This document shows, in pieces, positions 51,038-62,545 of a DNA stretch of 64,000 bases. The DNA comes from Tretioscincus oriximinensis (lineage: Eukaryota > Chordata > Lepidosauria > Squamata > Gymnophthalmidae), in the NCBI GenBank assembly GCA_022410635.1, contig JAJVDF010000235.1, positions 879,062 to 943,061 of the forward strand, written 5' to 3'. The notes below the pieces were generated by a model. It searched no databases. It was not told the DNA's origin and saw only the letters and a program-made list of their open reading frames with translations. The translations under genes were made by a program, and so were the position numbers. The stretch's first letter is position 1. Every line of letters begins with the position of its first letter.

Positions 51038-53027
51038 GTTACAGATAAAGCCATGGAAGCCATAATTAAGGATAAAATTACTATGCACATAGAAGAGCAA
51101 ACATTTCTGGGGAAAAAAGGTGAAGTTTCTGCAACAGTACAGTAAATCATACCCTATGATGTGTTAGAATTCTTTAAGAGTGTTAATAGACATTGGGGTA
51201 AAGGTGATTCAGATATTGTCTATCTGGATCACCTTTATCCACCTTTAAACTTATTTGGAAAGTTTTTTTTTTTACTAAAGTTCTTCAACAAAAGTTTCTC
51301 AATAGTTTCATCAGTCTGGGAATTAAAGAAACGGCTGGATTCATAACTGGCTAAAAGACAGGAAATAGAAAATTCTATTAGGTGGACACTTCTCAGGATA
51401 GAAAGAGATAAGAAGTGGAGTTCTCTGAGGTTTACTATTAAGATACTGTACGTGATTTTTAACGTGTTCATTTGGGGGGAAATAGTGAGATAGTAAATAT
51501 TGCTGATTATCAGGGGTTGGCTGTCCCTGATATTTAATGACTGGACGGTGACTTGAGGTAGCTTGCCCTGGGGTCCGTAACACCCGTTGAATAATTACAC
51601 ACGGACGACTCTGCAGGTACAACAGGCGATCCTAGGAGGTCCACGGGTCATGGATTCCTCCAGAGGGGCCCAAAACGTCAACTTTTATTGACCTCGGTAT
51701 CAGAAGGCGTGTATCAAAATATGACGAGGTGATAGGGGCGGAGGAGACCCAATGTGGGTCAGTGATGTCACATATGATGCGTTATTCCCCCTCCCAAGTG
51801 GGTGCAGCCTGGGTACAGGAAATCCAAATATGGGTAAAGAAGTGTGTGTGGTGTGACTACTGAATGGACCTTAGCTACCATTGTGATCCCCTGTCAATCA
51901 GACTAATGACAGGAACAGTGAATCATACCAAGGGCCCAGGACTCTTGATGACCCTTGATTGATAGCAAACAAAGGATAGATAGTAGTATCTATAGAAAAG
52001 GCAGAAAGAGTAAATAGTAGCTTCCCCTTGGTACAGTGGGGTTTGCTTCAGGCTATGTTGCCAAAGTGGTTTTCCCAGCAGGGGCCAAGCTAGCCCTAGT
52101 GTTGAGGCCAACAGTTGACTTCCCTAGCTGATGGGATTAGGTGACCCTATTCAGTAAGGCCATTTAGAAAGGAGCTACTTATTCAAAGGTGCCCCTGAAG
52201 GTAAGGAAAAGGATTNCGTAGGTTCCTGGGTCTGTGCAGAGGTCAGCTTGACCAAGGAAAATTTTGCAAGAAATTACCCAGAGGNCTCAGTTTGGTATCT
52301 AGGTCCAGACAGGTACATTTGATATTAATAATATATATTATTCCTAATATGTGTCCCAGGGAAAATTCCCTACAGCTGATGATACTGTATTGCTCAGTAT
52401 AAGGGAAACTGAAAGTGATTATAAAAAGTTTCAAGGAGATTTCTTGACATTGGGAGAATAGGCAAGCTTAGTAAAACTAATAAAAAGGTTGCTATGCTGT
52501 TTTAAAAGGAACAATAGTGCAATTTGCAACATTGTTTTTTCATCTGCTAGGATCTCATGGAATATTCACCGAAAGTTTACAGCAGATGCCAAAATTCACA
52601 GCTGTTTCATTCATTTCCTTATCTGAGGAGAGAAATGTTTTTTGTCATACACCTACCATATGATTTTGCAGACTTAAATCACTTTGTAAGATTGTCTTTA
52701 TCTGAATAAAGATCAGATAACACTAGTGGGTGTAAATTGTGTCCTGGTTGCTCTTTTGGCAAATTGTACTTGCTGCATGTTATTCTTGGACAATCCAGCA
52801 CAGAAAACATTGGAAAACAGACAAATTAAATGTTAAATAGTGTTTTGCTCTCTGCAGTCTTCCAAGTAATTGGGAGCCCCAGGGCAATGTTTTACACAGT
52901 TGTAGGGTAAAAATAATGTTGAATTTGTTAGTGTTTTTATAAGGATCTCTGCACTGGACAAGCTATGGTCTAGGTCTTTACCCTCCAAACAATAGTGTTG
53001 AATAGCAGAGGCACCTACCACACAGCT
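51038..53027. other. Non-coding with an LTR-like segment
   Basis: 51540-52120 resembles an inverted LTR. 51038-51540 and 52120-53027 hold nothing I recognise. Confidence 0.5.
51540..52120 (-). mobile_element. Possible solo LTR / retroelement remnant
   Basis: Read on the minus strand the segment is GC-richer than its surroundings. It has a polyadenylation-type signal (GGTCAATAAAAG) within a compact regulatory-looking block. No primer-binding site, gag, pol or env frame was found and the termini were not defined. It could be another kind of repeat. Confidence 0.3.
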
Positions 53028-53385
53028 CCCAAAAGGTCCAACAATCCAACCCGTTGTCCATTGAATAAGTCCAAAGTAAGAGTTACACACACTTGATGCA
53101 TTTTGATTTCCAAACCTTCATTAATGCAATCTAGCAAGAGGGTATTGTAGCATTTTAGAGACTAACAAGAGAAAGGTAGGCAGCATGAGCTTTGTAGACA
53201 AATCTACTTCTTCAGATGCTGAAGACTTATCTATGAAGACTTTTTCTTGTTAGCCTCTTAAATGCTACAAGATTCCTCTTGTTAGATTTTCTGGACCCAG
53301 ATTTACTCTATTTGAATTTTTCAAGGTAATAGTGTACTTATTCAATGCACAGTGGACTGGATTGTTGGACTTTTGGGTGCTCTAG
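53028..53385. repeat. Nested inverted repeat around a Penelope-like copy
   Basis: Outer arms: left CCAACAATCCAACCCG then TTGTCCATTGAATAAG; right CTTATTCAATGCACAG then TGGACTGGATTGTTGG. Inner arms (53120-53295): TAGCATTTTAGAGACTAAC against GTTAGCCTCTTAAATGCTA. The centre holds CTTCTTCAGATGCTGAAG. Confidence 0.75.
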
Positions 53386-54639
53386 GAACATTATCATTGG
53401 GCCTTAGATGTGCAAGTAATCTTCTGTTGTCCAGCTAGACTCCTGGGGACCCAGGATGTCAATTGACCTTTCTATGTTGATTATTTTATTTATGATGATA
53501 CTTGGAGATTTTAAAGCTATTTTTTAATTTCTAAAATATCCATCTGGAACATTTTAGTTTTCTTCTACAGTACAGATGTCCTTGCTCCATGCTCCATTCC
53601 CACTTGCGACAGGTTGCTTATTCCAGTATAGTACCAGAATAGCATGGAAACAGTTGAAGATTAATTTGATGAAAATGAGTATATTCTACTACTGTACTAA
53701 AAGTGTGAAGAAAACTAGAGTATTCTATTACATTACTTCTCTACCAAAAATTCATTAAATTTTGTTCCTTATTTTAAAAGCGTTCCATTCCATTAGTATC
53801 TGAGGATTTCTTTCTTTTTCTTTTGACATTTTATCATTTTGAAATAAGAATTCAAGTTTCTGGTTCCTCGAATACATTTTTCTCAGTCTGTATCAGATAA
53901 CCTTTCCTCTTCTTTATATGATTTGCTTATGGGTTTTGTCCTACTTTGTACTTTGGTAAGGTACATTTGTTGGCTTTCCAATGGAATTTTTCTTACAGTT
54001 TATGTGGAATGTTTGAAATGCAATGGGAAACAGGTCACAAAGAGTTGAATGCAATAGCTCAGGGACATACTGAAATGAAAATGCTTTCATGAATCATCAG
54101 GTATCATAAAACCCAAAGCCCACAATTTCCTGGTTCTTCATTGTTTGTTGGTTGGTATGTTCTCAAAGCTGCACAACACATATGGAAATGGTTCTTTTAC
54201 AACGTCATCTTTTGCAGACCCTCAGAGATGCAAGCACATGGAATATACAAATGGCTTCTTCCAAATATGTTGCATTCCACTATTATTACTATATTTAGTT
54301 TAGCATCTGTATTTCCAGGTCAGAATCGGGTTTCGTTGAGGCTTTCCAACTAGAAAGATAGAGATTTCATGGAAGAAAACATATGGTGAAATAATATTAA
54401 TTTTANAATTCCATGCAGGATTAACCACAGCCTGGGTCAACAAGATCAATTCTAATGCTAGTTTGTTGACAAAACTCAGAACCTATAGTTGGCATCTAGA
54501 GGAGCATCTGCACAGCTATATTTTGTAGCACTACATCTATATGTTGAGCTACAATACTCGTATATTTACGGGGTCAGGGTTCCCAGTCCACAAGCAGTAA
54601 GAGACTGCTTTTCCTCCCTGTGGATTTTACTACATCTTC
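53386..54639. other. Non-coding, nothing identified
   Basis: AT-rich; no repeat or reading frame that I can name. Confidence 0.6.
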
Positions 54640-54990
54640 CATGAAGCCCTGCTCTAGATTGTGACTTCCAGCTAGATGCTTTGCTTTCCAAAATTACTTC
54701 CTGAAGAGGTAGTGGTAGCTAACAGCTTGGATAGTTTTAAGACAGGACTAGACAGGTTTATGTACACCAAGGATATAAATGGATACTAAGATGGATGTCT
54801 GGATGTTGCCTCCGGGATCGAGCAACAGGCAGGACTCCTGAAATACCATTTGCAGGGAGTCATGAACAGGTGCATGTTTTGCTTTCCTCTGTTCGGACTG
54901 CCCAGGTGCATCTGGTGGGCCTCTGTGTGACACAGAATGCTGGACTTGATGGGCTGTGGCCTCATCCAGTATGGCTCTTCTTATGTTCAA
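54640..54990 (+). mobile_element. CR1 LINE 3' end
   Basis: TTACTTCCTGAAGAGGTAGT, then AAGACAGGACTAGACAGG, then ACTGCCCAGGTGCATCTGG, then CTTGATGGGCTGTGGCC, ending GGCTCTTCTTATGTTC, the usual squamate CR1 terminus. Confidence 0.85.
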
Positions 54991-55463
54991 AATGAAAGCA
55001 AACTGAGGGCTTTATGTTACCTGATCATTCATTTCACGTTAATGTCTCGATTGCTCTGGACTCTCTTTCACCGGGCTGCAGTAGCTGGAAACACTTTCCA
55101 GAGGAGGGAGGGAAGCTGCTGAGTCTGGAGGAAATGCCAAACAAAAGAGCCCCCAGCCCCTGCTCTCTCACTCGCTTTTTGTTGTCTGATCTCTATTGCC
55201 AGTGTACAAGTGGTGTGAATTACAAAAGGCAGCAGCGATGATGCAATTTCACCACGAACTATGGAGCAGAAACCTATGGTATGCGTTTAGAGTGACGCTG
55301 CAGCACTTCCGATCCTGTTTTTATGGTAACATAGTTGGAATGATGGACTTTGGCTTTGCAGTCGTGCGTGCATTAAGGGGCAATGCATCTGCAGCCACAG
55401 TGTCTTAAAAATGTTCCAAATATGTTAGGATGATCATACAGATAGACATTACAGAACAAAACT
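54991..55463. other. Non-coding, nothing identified
   Basis: No family resemblance in either strand. Confidence 0.6.
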
Positions 55464-55836
55464 CTATTTTTTATATTTCTCTACCGCCCTATACCTGAAG
55501 GTCTCAGGGCAGTTAACAATAAAAAGTCAACACATTAAAACCAAACCAACATATTAAAGTTACAGTATCTGAGGGCAGGGAATGGAGGACAGTTTTTTCA
55601 TCCAAAGGTCAGGGTAAAGAGGTGCTTTTCAGGCTTTTCCTCAATGCATACAAAGATGTTGATTGATGCACCTCTAAAGGGAGACTATTCCACAATCTGG
55701 GGGCTGCCACAGAGAAAACCCTCTTTGCCACTGAGAGAGGCAGCACAGTCAGAAGGGCCTCCCATGCAGACCTAAAGCATGGGAAACTTGGTTTGGGGGA
55801 AGGCAGGCACAGGCAGGTTAGTTCAGGAGAAGGCAA
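55464..55836 (-). mobile_element. L2-like LINE ORF2 C terminus and 3' end
   Basis: A minus-strand frame of 75 residues contains KRVFSVAAPRLWNSLPLEV and ends in ALRKSLKSTSLP. This is the conserved C-terminal block of L2/CR1-clade LINE proteins. An AT-rich tail follows on the low-coordinate side. Confidence 0.8.
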
Positions 55837-55984
55837 AATCTAGCAGAGCAACATAGGTTATAAGAAAGAATACTTGATATGAAGGCAGAAGCAGCTAAAA
55901 GATAAAATTATGAAAATCCTCCTCCTCCTCAAGTTTAATTAACACTCCTTTCAATAAAAGCAGATTATGTAGCTTTTATAGCTT

Positions 55985-56126
55985 TCTCCACAACAGGCGT
56001 CCTGTGAAGTAGGTTTAAAGAACTGTGACTAGCCCAAAGTCAGCCATGGAGAATGTGGAGTCAAANCAGGAAACTACCAGATAAGAGTCCAACACTCTAA
56101 CCATTATATCAAACCGGCTCTACTGG
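55985..56126 (-). mobile_element. Sauria-type SINE 5' part
   Basis: TTTAAAGAACTGTGACTAGC, then AACTACCAGATAAGAGTCCA, then ACACTCTAACCATTATATC, ending CCGGCTCTACTGGC. Inverse of the head at 44316. Confidence 0.75.
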
Positions 56127-57515
56127 CAGTATTCTCCAGAACAGGTGTGGAATGAGCAGTAGGAATACATATGCCTGATTTGCCTTTACTTATTTAATCC
56201 ACTATAGTAAAAGTGAATTATTTTGATTTGTCTTTGATCCTGCTTGCATAGACTCAGTAAACTGTTTTAGGGCTTCAAATGGATTACTGAGTCTGTGCAA
56301 AGCGAGACAAAGAAAGACCAAGCTAATCCACTTCTACTAAAGTGGAGTAAACCAGGGCTTATTAAAGCTAATATTCTGCCTGTATTTTTTAAAAACATTG
56401 TGTAGCCAGTTAAGTGGAACAAATTGTACCTACCAAATGACAGGGTATTTATTTCAAATAACATACAGATGAGCATAATGAGAACAAAAAATGACAATCT
56501 GCATTTTGTTAACTAGAATAAGCCCATGGAATGGGAAAAATACACACAAAATGATTAACGTGAGACAGCCACTGCCACATAAGGCTTCATGCTGTCCATA
56601 GCAAGAAAAGAAAATGAGGCTCTAAATCAAAATAGTCAGTGCAGTCATAATGCTNGTAAAAGGAAACCTTAAAAGCTTGCTTGTATGTGTGTTTAAGACA
56701 AAGAAACATTTGGAGTGTTAAATAGGACCCAACTGAAGGATTTGTCTCATATGATAGTTGGGGTTCAACTATGGTAATGCTAGGGATGTCTATCTGTACA
56801 TTTTTGCTCCTAGTACTTTTATGCAGCTTCTGCAGAGCAATGTCTTGTCTTAGCACCATAATAGTACCATATGGACATTGCTGAGAGAGTTGCCAAAAGC
56901 TCCAGCCCTGCTTTGAGATTNTTTAACTGCCCTTCAGCGAAACAGGGCATAGAGAAGCTGCTTTTACTTGTTGAATTTACACAGAAAAATGCAGTGATTG
57001 TCGTTGGGGGAAAATCAAGTAGCCTTCAAAATTCGGGTGAGTTTAAAGATGAGATTTTTCCTTTGAATTCATCTGTCTGGCAACTACACTGTAACTTAAT
57101 ACTATAGAACAGAACTAAATCCTTGTTCCNTAGCACAACTATAATAAAAAAGACCAATAATCCTTTGGTTTTGCATTCTGGAACTAGACTGCAGACAAAT
57201 AGCAATTGCATTATGTTGTGAAAGAAATCTCTTGCTAGCCATGCTATGCTTACCTTCCTNCTGTTGCAAACACAAGCAAAGAAACCTTTAACAGAACAAA
57301 GATGAGCTATCCAGATCATAGAGATTAGTTACATCCTGGCTACTGAACACGATGATCCTGTAATGCTGAGCATACTCAGTGGGGTCTAGGAGGAAATGAA
57401 TGAGAATCTCTTGCTGCTTTCTTTGCTTAAGAGCTAACACACAATGGCTTAGAAGGGAAATAAAGTTTGTTTCGCTAGTACGTTGGAAAATATCAGCAAT
57501 CAGTAAGCTGCTGAT
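56127..57515. other. Non-coding, nothing identified
   Basis: Short chance frames only; no repeat identified. Confidence 0.6.
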
Positions 57516-58080
57516 TTTTTTTTCATATACACAAAAAACAAGAACAGAATAAATAGTACAACAAATAATACACAACAACATCAATGACAAATCATTACAA
57601 AAACCAGCCTCCAGCTGCCAGGATATACTTTAGATGTTAAACTAAAGAAATAATCAAGTATAATTTCTTTGTTCAAGAAGTATAATATCGTTTGGATTAA
57701 AGTAGCATTATTTGAATTAAACATATCATAAGCCATAAGTTTATGCCATTTGGTAGTCCAATGGTTTTTAAGCGGGATAACATTCATATGCATTTTTCTT
57801 TATCTTACATTATCAAAGCGAATAAAGTCCATCATGTGTCTAAGACAAGCATCCAAAGTCCATTTACACTTATCCTGCCAGCCCTTAGTCACAATGATAT
57901 GCCCAGCCAAACTGGATTGCTTAACTATGTATAGATCGTTAGAATTTAAATTCAACATTTCAGTGTGGTTTGCTATTAATATTTCTATTGACAGAGGGAT
58001 ATTGATATTTATGATATTATTTAATTCAATAAAAATATCAGTCCCCAAAGTTAAACAATGGTATCACATAAGTATGTAAT
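57516..58080 (-). mobile_element. Probable L1-like LINE ORF2 end with short poly(A)
   Basis: Minus-strand frames contain KGWQDKCKWTLDACLRHMMD and KNHWTTKWHKLMAYDMFN, of the type seen at non-LTR retrotransposon ORF2 C termini. They are followed by about 9 A near 57520. Interrupted by stops, so dead. Confidence 0.5.
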
Positions 58081-58257
58081 ATCTCTGAGGTTGTAGAGAA
58101 GAAACAAGAAGACACCACACGGCTGCTGGAAAAAATGTATTGAAGACTACGAAAGATAATAATGCCGTGTAACAAATCAAAATGGGGGCTATCTCCGCCC
58201 GGTTATGTAGAGATTTCGGTGAACTACTTCAGGCCCCGAATTAAACCTAGCTAGAGT

Positions 58258-58699
58258 TGGGGTGGATGGGGGTGCACGCACGTGCATGCACACACACACA
58301 CGCGTGCACNCACGTGCACGCACACGGACGCTTGTGGTGAAACAGGCAGAACAGAGCCGCACAAAAGCTCTGTTCTCCTGTCAAACACCTAAGCGTTTTT
58401 CCTCTGTTGGAGGCGAGTTGGCGCNCTTTGCCTGACAGCATCCGCGAAACCCCTCCTCCAGTAGAGGATCAACTACGGCACACTCCAAGGTTCCTTCCAG
58501 GACCCTGGAAAGCGCTTCTTGGGCTGCAGCCGTCAGGTCTGACGGCTCCTTTTCCTTTAAAATCCTGGATTTTTACATTCCCTGATGCAGCATAGGGGAA
58601 TGTAAAAATCCGGGATTTTCTCTTAAAACCTGGAGGGGACTATATTTTAGTCCCCAAAGCCGGGATTGTCCCACCTTCCCAGGACGTGTGGCCACCTTA
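58258..58699 (+). mobile_element. Hairpin-rich MITE, copy 2
   Basis: Homologous to 17875-18250. Perfect stem AGCCGTCAG-GT-CTGACGGCT (58528-58547), foldback arms 58559-58582 and 58596-58619, right end GTGTGGCCACCTTA. The left end is degenerate and rich in CACA/CACG. Confidence 0.75.
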
Positions 58700-58773
58700 G
58701 ACCCAGCCAAGGTTAAGTTTTACAAGAAGTGTGTTAATATGAAGGTAAAATGCTCCACCGAGACAAGATTCAG

Positions 58774-59632
58774 AGAAGAAGAAAAAGAAGAACTTGGTTC
58801 TTATACCCCGCTTTTTTCACCTTTCAAAGGGACTCAAAGCGGCTTACAAGGATATATTCTGCCTGAAGGCTTCCATTCTATCTTCCCCACCAGGCTATGG
58901 TGGTTCCCATGTATCTACTTGCAGTCAGTTGCAATTTCTTGCAATTCATGCTTTCGAATAGCTGGGTTGCAATTTAACTATAACAGATAGAATGGCAATT
59001 TTTTTTAAGTGACCTAGATAATATCAGGGACACACAAACAGAAAATATGGTAAAAAATTTATTGAAATGTGCGCAAATTATGACATTGAAGGGATGGAAA
59101 GACACTGCGAAACGAACTAAAGAAGGGTGGTAAGACTATGTTATTGAAAAAATGGCAATAGAATTTCGTTCAGCGAGGATAAATCCAAATGGAAATATAC
59201 AAAAAATAATACAAATGAAACGACAGTGGGAACCGGTAAGAGACTATTTATTAAGGCAGATATTACCTCAAGATCAAAGATTTAAAATCCATATCGTATA
59301 TAATATGTAAATAAGGAAAAATAAGTTACCTTTCTGTATGACTAATGTAAATGTAAATAGAGAGGGGGGAGGGGTGGGAGGGAGGGGAAAGGCTTATGTA
59401 ATGTAATTATTTTCTTCTTTATGTAATGCAATGTAAATATGATTCTACACAAATGTATGCTTTTGGAATTATCAATAAAACTTTCTTTCAAAAAAAAAAA
59501 AAAGAATAGCTGGGTTGGCTAGAGCTACAGGCTAGTGGAAGGTGGTCACCCCTCCCCACCTCCCACACAGGGCTTCTAAACCTGATCTTCCAGNCGAGAG
59601 ACGAATTCCTAAGCGATTGAGCTATCCATACC
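58774..59632 (-). mobile_element. tRNA-derived SINE (second family) split by an L1 insertion
   Basis: SINE parts 58774-58969 and 59504-59632 join at the repeated 14-mer GAATAGCTGGGTTG. Together they give one inverted SINE in the same order as 47985-48286. Confidence 0.9.
58970..59503 (+). mobile_element. 5'-truncated L1 LINE insertion with target-site duplication
   Basis: 534-bp insert flanked by identical 14-bp copies GAATAGCTGGGTTG (58956-58969 and 59504-59517). Ends in AATAAA (59474-59479) and A14 (59490-59503). One frame reads like an L1 ORF2 C terminus (QKIIQMKRQWEPVRDYLL, ending in VYNM and stop) with an internal TAA after KEGW, so it is dead. The L1 mechanism is shown by the truncation, poly(A) and duplication. 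Confidence 0.9.
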
Positions 59633-59974
59633 TGCTGTCTCCCCCTGCTTCCCAAGTATCGCCAAGGAAAGTAGGAGCAGCTGTGGGAGGCAGCAGGAAC
59701 TAATGGCATGTGTGTCAACAACCGCTGAGAATTCATTCAGGCAAAAATGTATCCACAAAAAACTGATTGCATGCGCATGAGTGCATGTGTAGTTTTGCCA
59801 TGAAGCAGCAACACTCTACTGCCGCTGCCAACATGGTGCCCGCCCCATTGCCAAGACAAGTTTGCATCCACAACACTGCTGCCACCACAACTGCCCATAC
59901 CACACTGCCATCTCTGCTGTGGCCAGGGCACCTATGCTGCTGATGGGAGTAGGGCATCCCTGCCACCCTCCTCT
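59633..59974. other. Non-coding, nothing identified
   Basis: CA/GC-richer stretch with chance minus-strand frames; no repeat recognised. Confidence 0.55.
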
Positions 59975-60390
59975 ATGCTGACCAAGGTTTGTTGTTGTTT
60001 GTTGTCTGTTGTTGTTGTTCCATATAGACCTGCCTGTGCATTAAGATCTCATGGAGATAGCCTTCTGGTAGTTCCTCCCTTTGCAAGGATGCAAGTGTCT
60101 TCTCTGTGGTGGCTCCCTCTAGAGGCTTGTCAGGCATCTATACTGTATAGTTTTCAATGCCTGCTAAAAGCATATTTCTTCACCCAGGCTTTTGACTCTC
60201 AAATAACCCCTTCTGTGTTTTGTCCTTCCAGGGAGGATGAGTGGTTTGGAGGGAGGGTGTGGATCTTTTTAAATGTTTTATTAATNTGTGTTTTTATTAT
60301 TATAACTATTTTTCTTGTTTTTCCGTTACCTGCCTGGAGATCACTGATGAAAGGCGGGATATAAATCACTAAATGAATAAATTATTTCCC
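59975..60390 (+). mobile_element. LINE (L2/CR1-like) 3' end
   Basis: ATAGACCTGCCTGTGCATTA, then TTCTTCACCCAGGCTTTTGA, then GTGTGGATCTTTTTAAATG, then GGCGGGATATAAATCACTAA and an AATAAA tail. Plus-strand relative of 3940-4210 and 32005-32310. Confidence 0.7.
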
Positions 60391-61111
60391 AAAATGAGGC
60401 GATCATTTTTGGCAGGTGATTTCATTGGCACAGTTGTACAGCTGGTATGTTGTATTCAATGAATTAGTGTGCTGAGAGCAATGTACTATACCATGATAGA
60501 TCCTAAGTCTTAGACATGGTGTCATAGATCTATTTCTACAATTGAAATATAAAAGGTCTATAGTCTGCCTCTAGTGAAAGATTAAGATATCATCTTTTAC
60601 CTCTTGCAGCTGAGCCTACAACTTTATTTCCGCCCAGACACTCTTTCCGCCTTCCAACCCAGTGACATCGCCAAGTATCTATCGTTGAAAGCATTCATGA
60701 GTGAGAAGAAGTGAAAGATCAAGAATGGATGCCAAAGGAACAATAAATAAATGAGATAAAACCCGCACATACTATAGTCCCAACATGAAATTCAGGAGGG
60801 GAAAGCATTAAAAGCAAGTTTAGGTAGAAAGAGAAGCACTCACATATCAGGAAATAGTCAAGATGAAACAATAATAGGTACACTGAGATACTTTAAAATT
60901 CCCTAGTCCTTAATTTCCCCATAATATGCATGAGATGAGTTTGTAAGGATTTGGTGGGAAGTGATAGTTTAATGCTACAGTATATAATATTGAGCATCCT
61001 TAACAGAGCTGAACTTAGTAGAATGTCTGGAAATAATATAGAACATCATAATCCTATAAAAACCCCAAATGATCAGCTTTTGCTGCTGCAGCAAAAACAA
61101 AACAAAACACC
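60391..61111. other. Non-coding, nothing identified
   Basis: AT-rich; no repeat or gene named. Confidence 0.6.
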
Positions 61112-61388
61112 ACTGGATTCTTTGTCCCTGATCCTTCAAAGCAAAAACAAAAACAAAATACAAATCCAAAACCCAAAAAACCCCTCACACACAACCCTAA
61201 AAAAATTACAAAAAGAAATTACAAAAATCAAACAAACATTGGATCTTTGGCCCTGATCCTGCNAAGCAAAAGAAAAGAACCCCCCCAAAACCCTCCCCCC
61301 AAATGCCTCCTGCAATAAATATAGGATTAGAAGAAGAAATCATCAATAAACAAACATCGGATCCTTTGGCCCTGATCCTACAAAGCAA
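61112..61388 (+). repeat. Three-copy interspersed direct repeat
   Basis: A motif like GGATCTTTGGCCCTGATCCT followed by NCAAAGCAA occurs at 61112-61143, 61239-61269 and 61358-61388, at spacings of 127 and 119 nt. A/C-rich DNA lies between the copies. Confidence 0.85.
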
Positions 61389-61394
61389 TCATCA

Positions 61395-62140
61395 TCTAAA
61401 TATATAAAGCAGCGATGGTGATGTTTAGTCCAATCAGACAGAAGGGGGATATAACTCCCGCCTTCCTTGTCTGGTGATTGGACAAACAGTTGCTGGAGAA
61501 CCGGAACAAATACACCTGTGTTTTCTCTTGGCAGAGGAAAGGGGACTGGTGGCAGCTGGTGATTGAGTGCTGAGGCTAGATGGGGGTGAGAGAAGGGAGG
61601 CATTGAGGCCAGGCTAATTCCACTGGTAATAATAATAAAACTGAAGCCACAGATTGACAAATCTCTGCAAATGAGGCCATGATGGGGAATCTTAGCTGAT
61701 GGAGGGAAGGAAGGGGAAAGAGATGGAGGAGTGGTGGCATGAGCCAGCTTCTTATGCAGTTTAGTGCAGATCACTAAACTAAGGCTTGGAGAATCAAAAC
61801 CTGTAGTCCCTGCAGGATTAGCCCAAAGGACCCAATGATGAATGTATTCACAACCAGGCTCCAGTCCAAATTTCCCCCAGTCCAACTCCAGCTCTGGGTT
61901 ACTCAGCCTCCTGGTACTGAGTCAGTGGAAGACCTGTCACCTGCATCACCCTGCTTCACCTGGTTCACAAGAGGGGGAGGGACTGGGTGGACAGATGGGG
62001 AAAGAGATTGAGAGATGGGAAAGGGATGAAAACATGTAGGCAAAGCATGGAGAGAGTAAAAGAAAGTACAGATGGAGGCAAGGGGGAGGAGGGACTGGAG
62101 CCCGTTGCATTATGATAACACAATGGGCTTATTCCACTAG
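61395..62140 (+). mobile_element. Helitron-like non-autonomous element
   Basis: Starts TCTAAATATATAAAGCAGCG after A at 61394 and ends CCACTAG before T at 62141. Just upstream of the end is a hairpin CCCGTTG / CAATGGG (62101-62107 and 62121-62127). 5' TC, 3' CTAG, subterminal hairpin and A/T insertion context are the Helitron hallmarks. No Rep/helicase frame. Confidence 0.65.
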
Positions 62141-62142
62141 TA

Positions 62143-62545
62143 AGAACATAAGAGGAGCCCTGCTGAGTCAGACAAAGCCCATCTAAACCCACATTTTATC
62201 CCACACAGTGGCCCACCAGTTGCTCCAAGACAATCTCAAGCAGAAGAACATGAAACTCTCACCTGTTCTTGACTCCCTGCATATAGTATTTCAGGAATAC
62301 TGCCTGTTGCTCCATTCTAATAGGTATTGATACATGTGGCTTCCATATATTTGTCTAATCCCATTTTAAAGCTATCCAGACTGCTGTTTACTACCCTCTG
62401 GGTGGAAANNNTTTTTTCTTTTCTGTCCTAACTCTTCTGCCCACCAGTCTCAAGGAGTACTCCCTGGTTGTTGTATGATAGAGAAAATGTTTTTCCCTAT
62501 TCGCCTAATCCACCCCATTCATGATTTTATATATTTTGGTTAGAT
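62143..62545 (-). mobile_element. CR1 LINE 3' part
   Basis: AGAACATAAGAGGAGCCCTG, then CTCACCTGTTCTTGACTCCC, then CCATTTTAAAGCTATCCAG, then TCTTCTGCCCACCAGTCTC. Contains an nnn at 62409-62411. Confidence 0.8.

Noticed and set aside
55609..55836. Host gene encoding FSVAAPRLWNSLPLEV
   Set aside because: This is the conserved C terminus of an L2-like LINE protein, not a host gene.
57288..57590. 100-codon minus-strand frame (LLDPTEYAQHYRIIVFSSQD)
   Set aside because: It looked exon-like but has no convincing splice sites or family match, and it begins inside the tail of an L1-like fragment.
61343..61885. 180-codon minus-strand frame
   Set aside because: It crosses the Helitron-like element and its flank; no recognisable domain.
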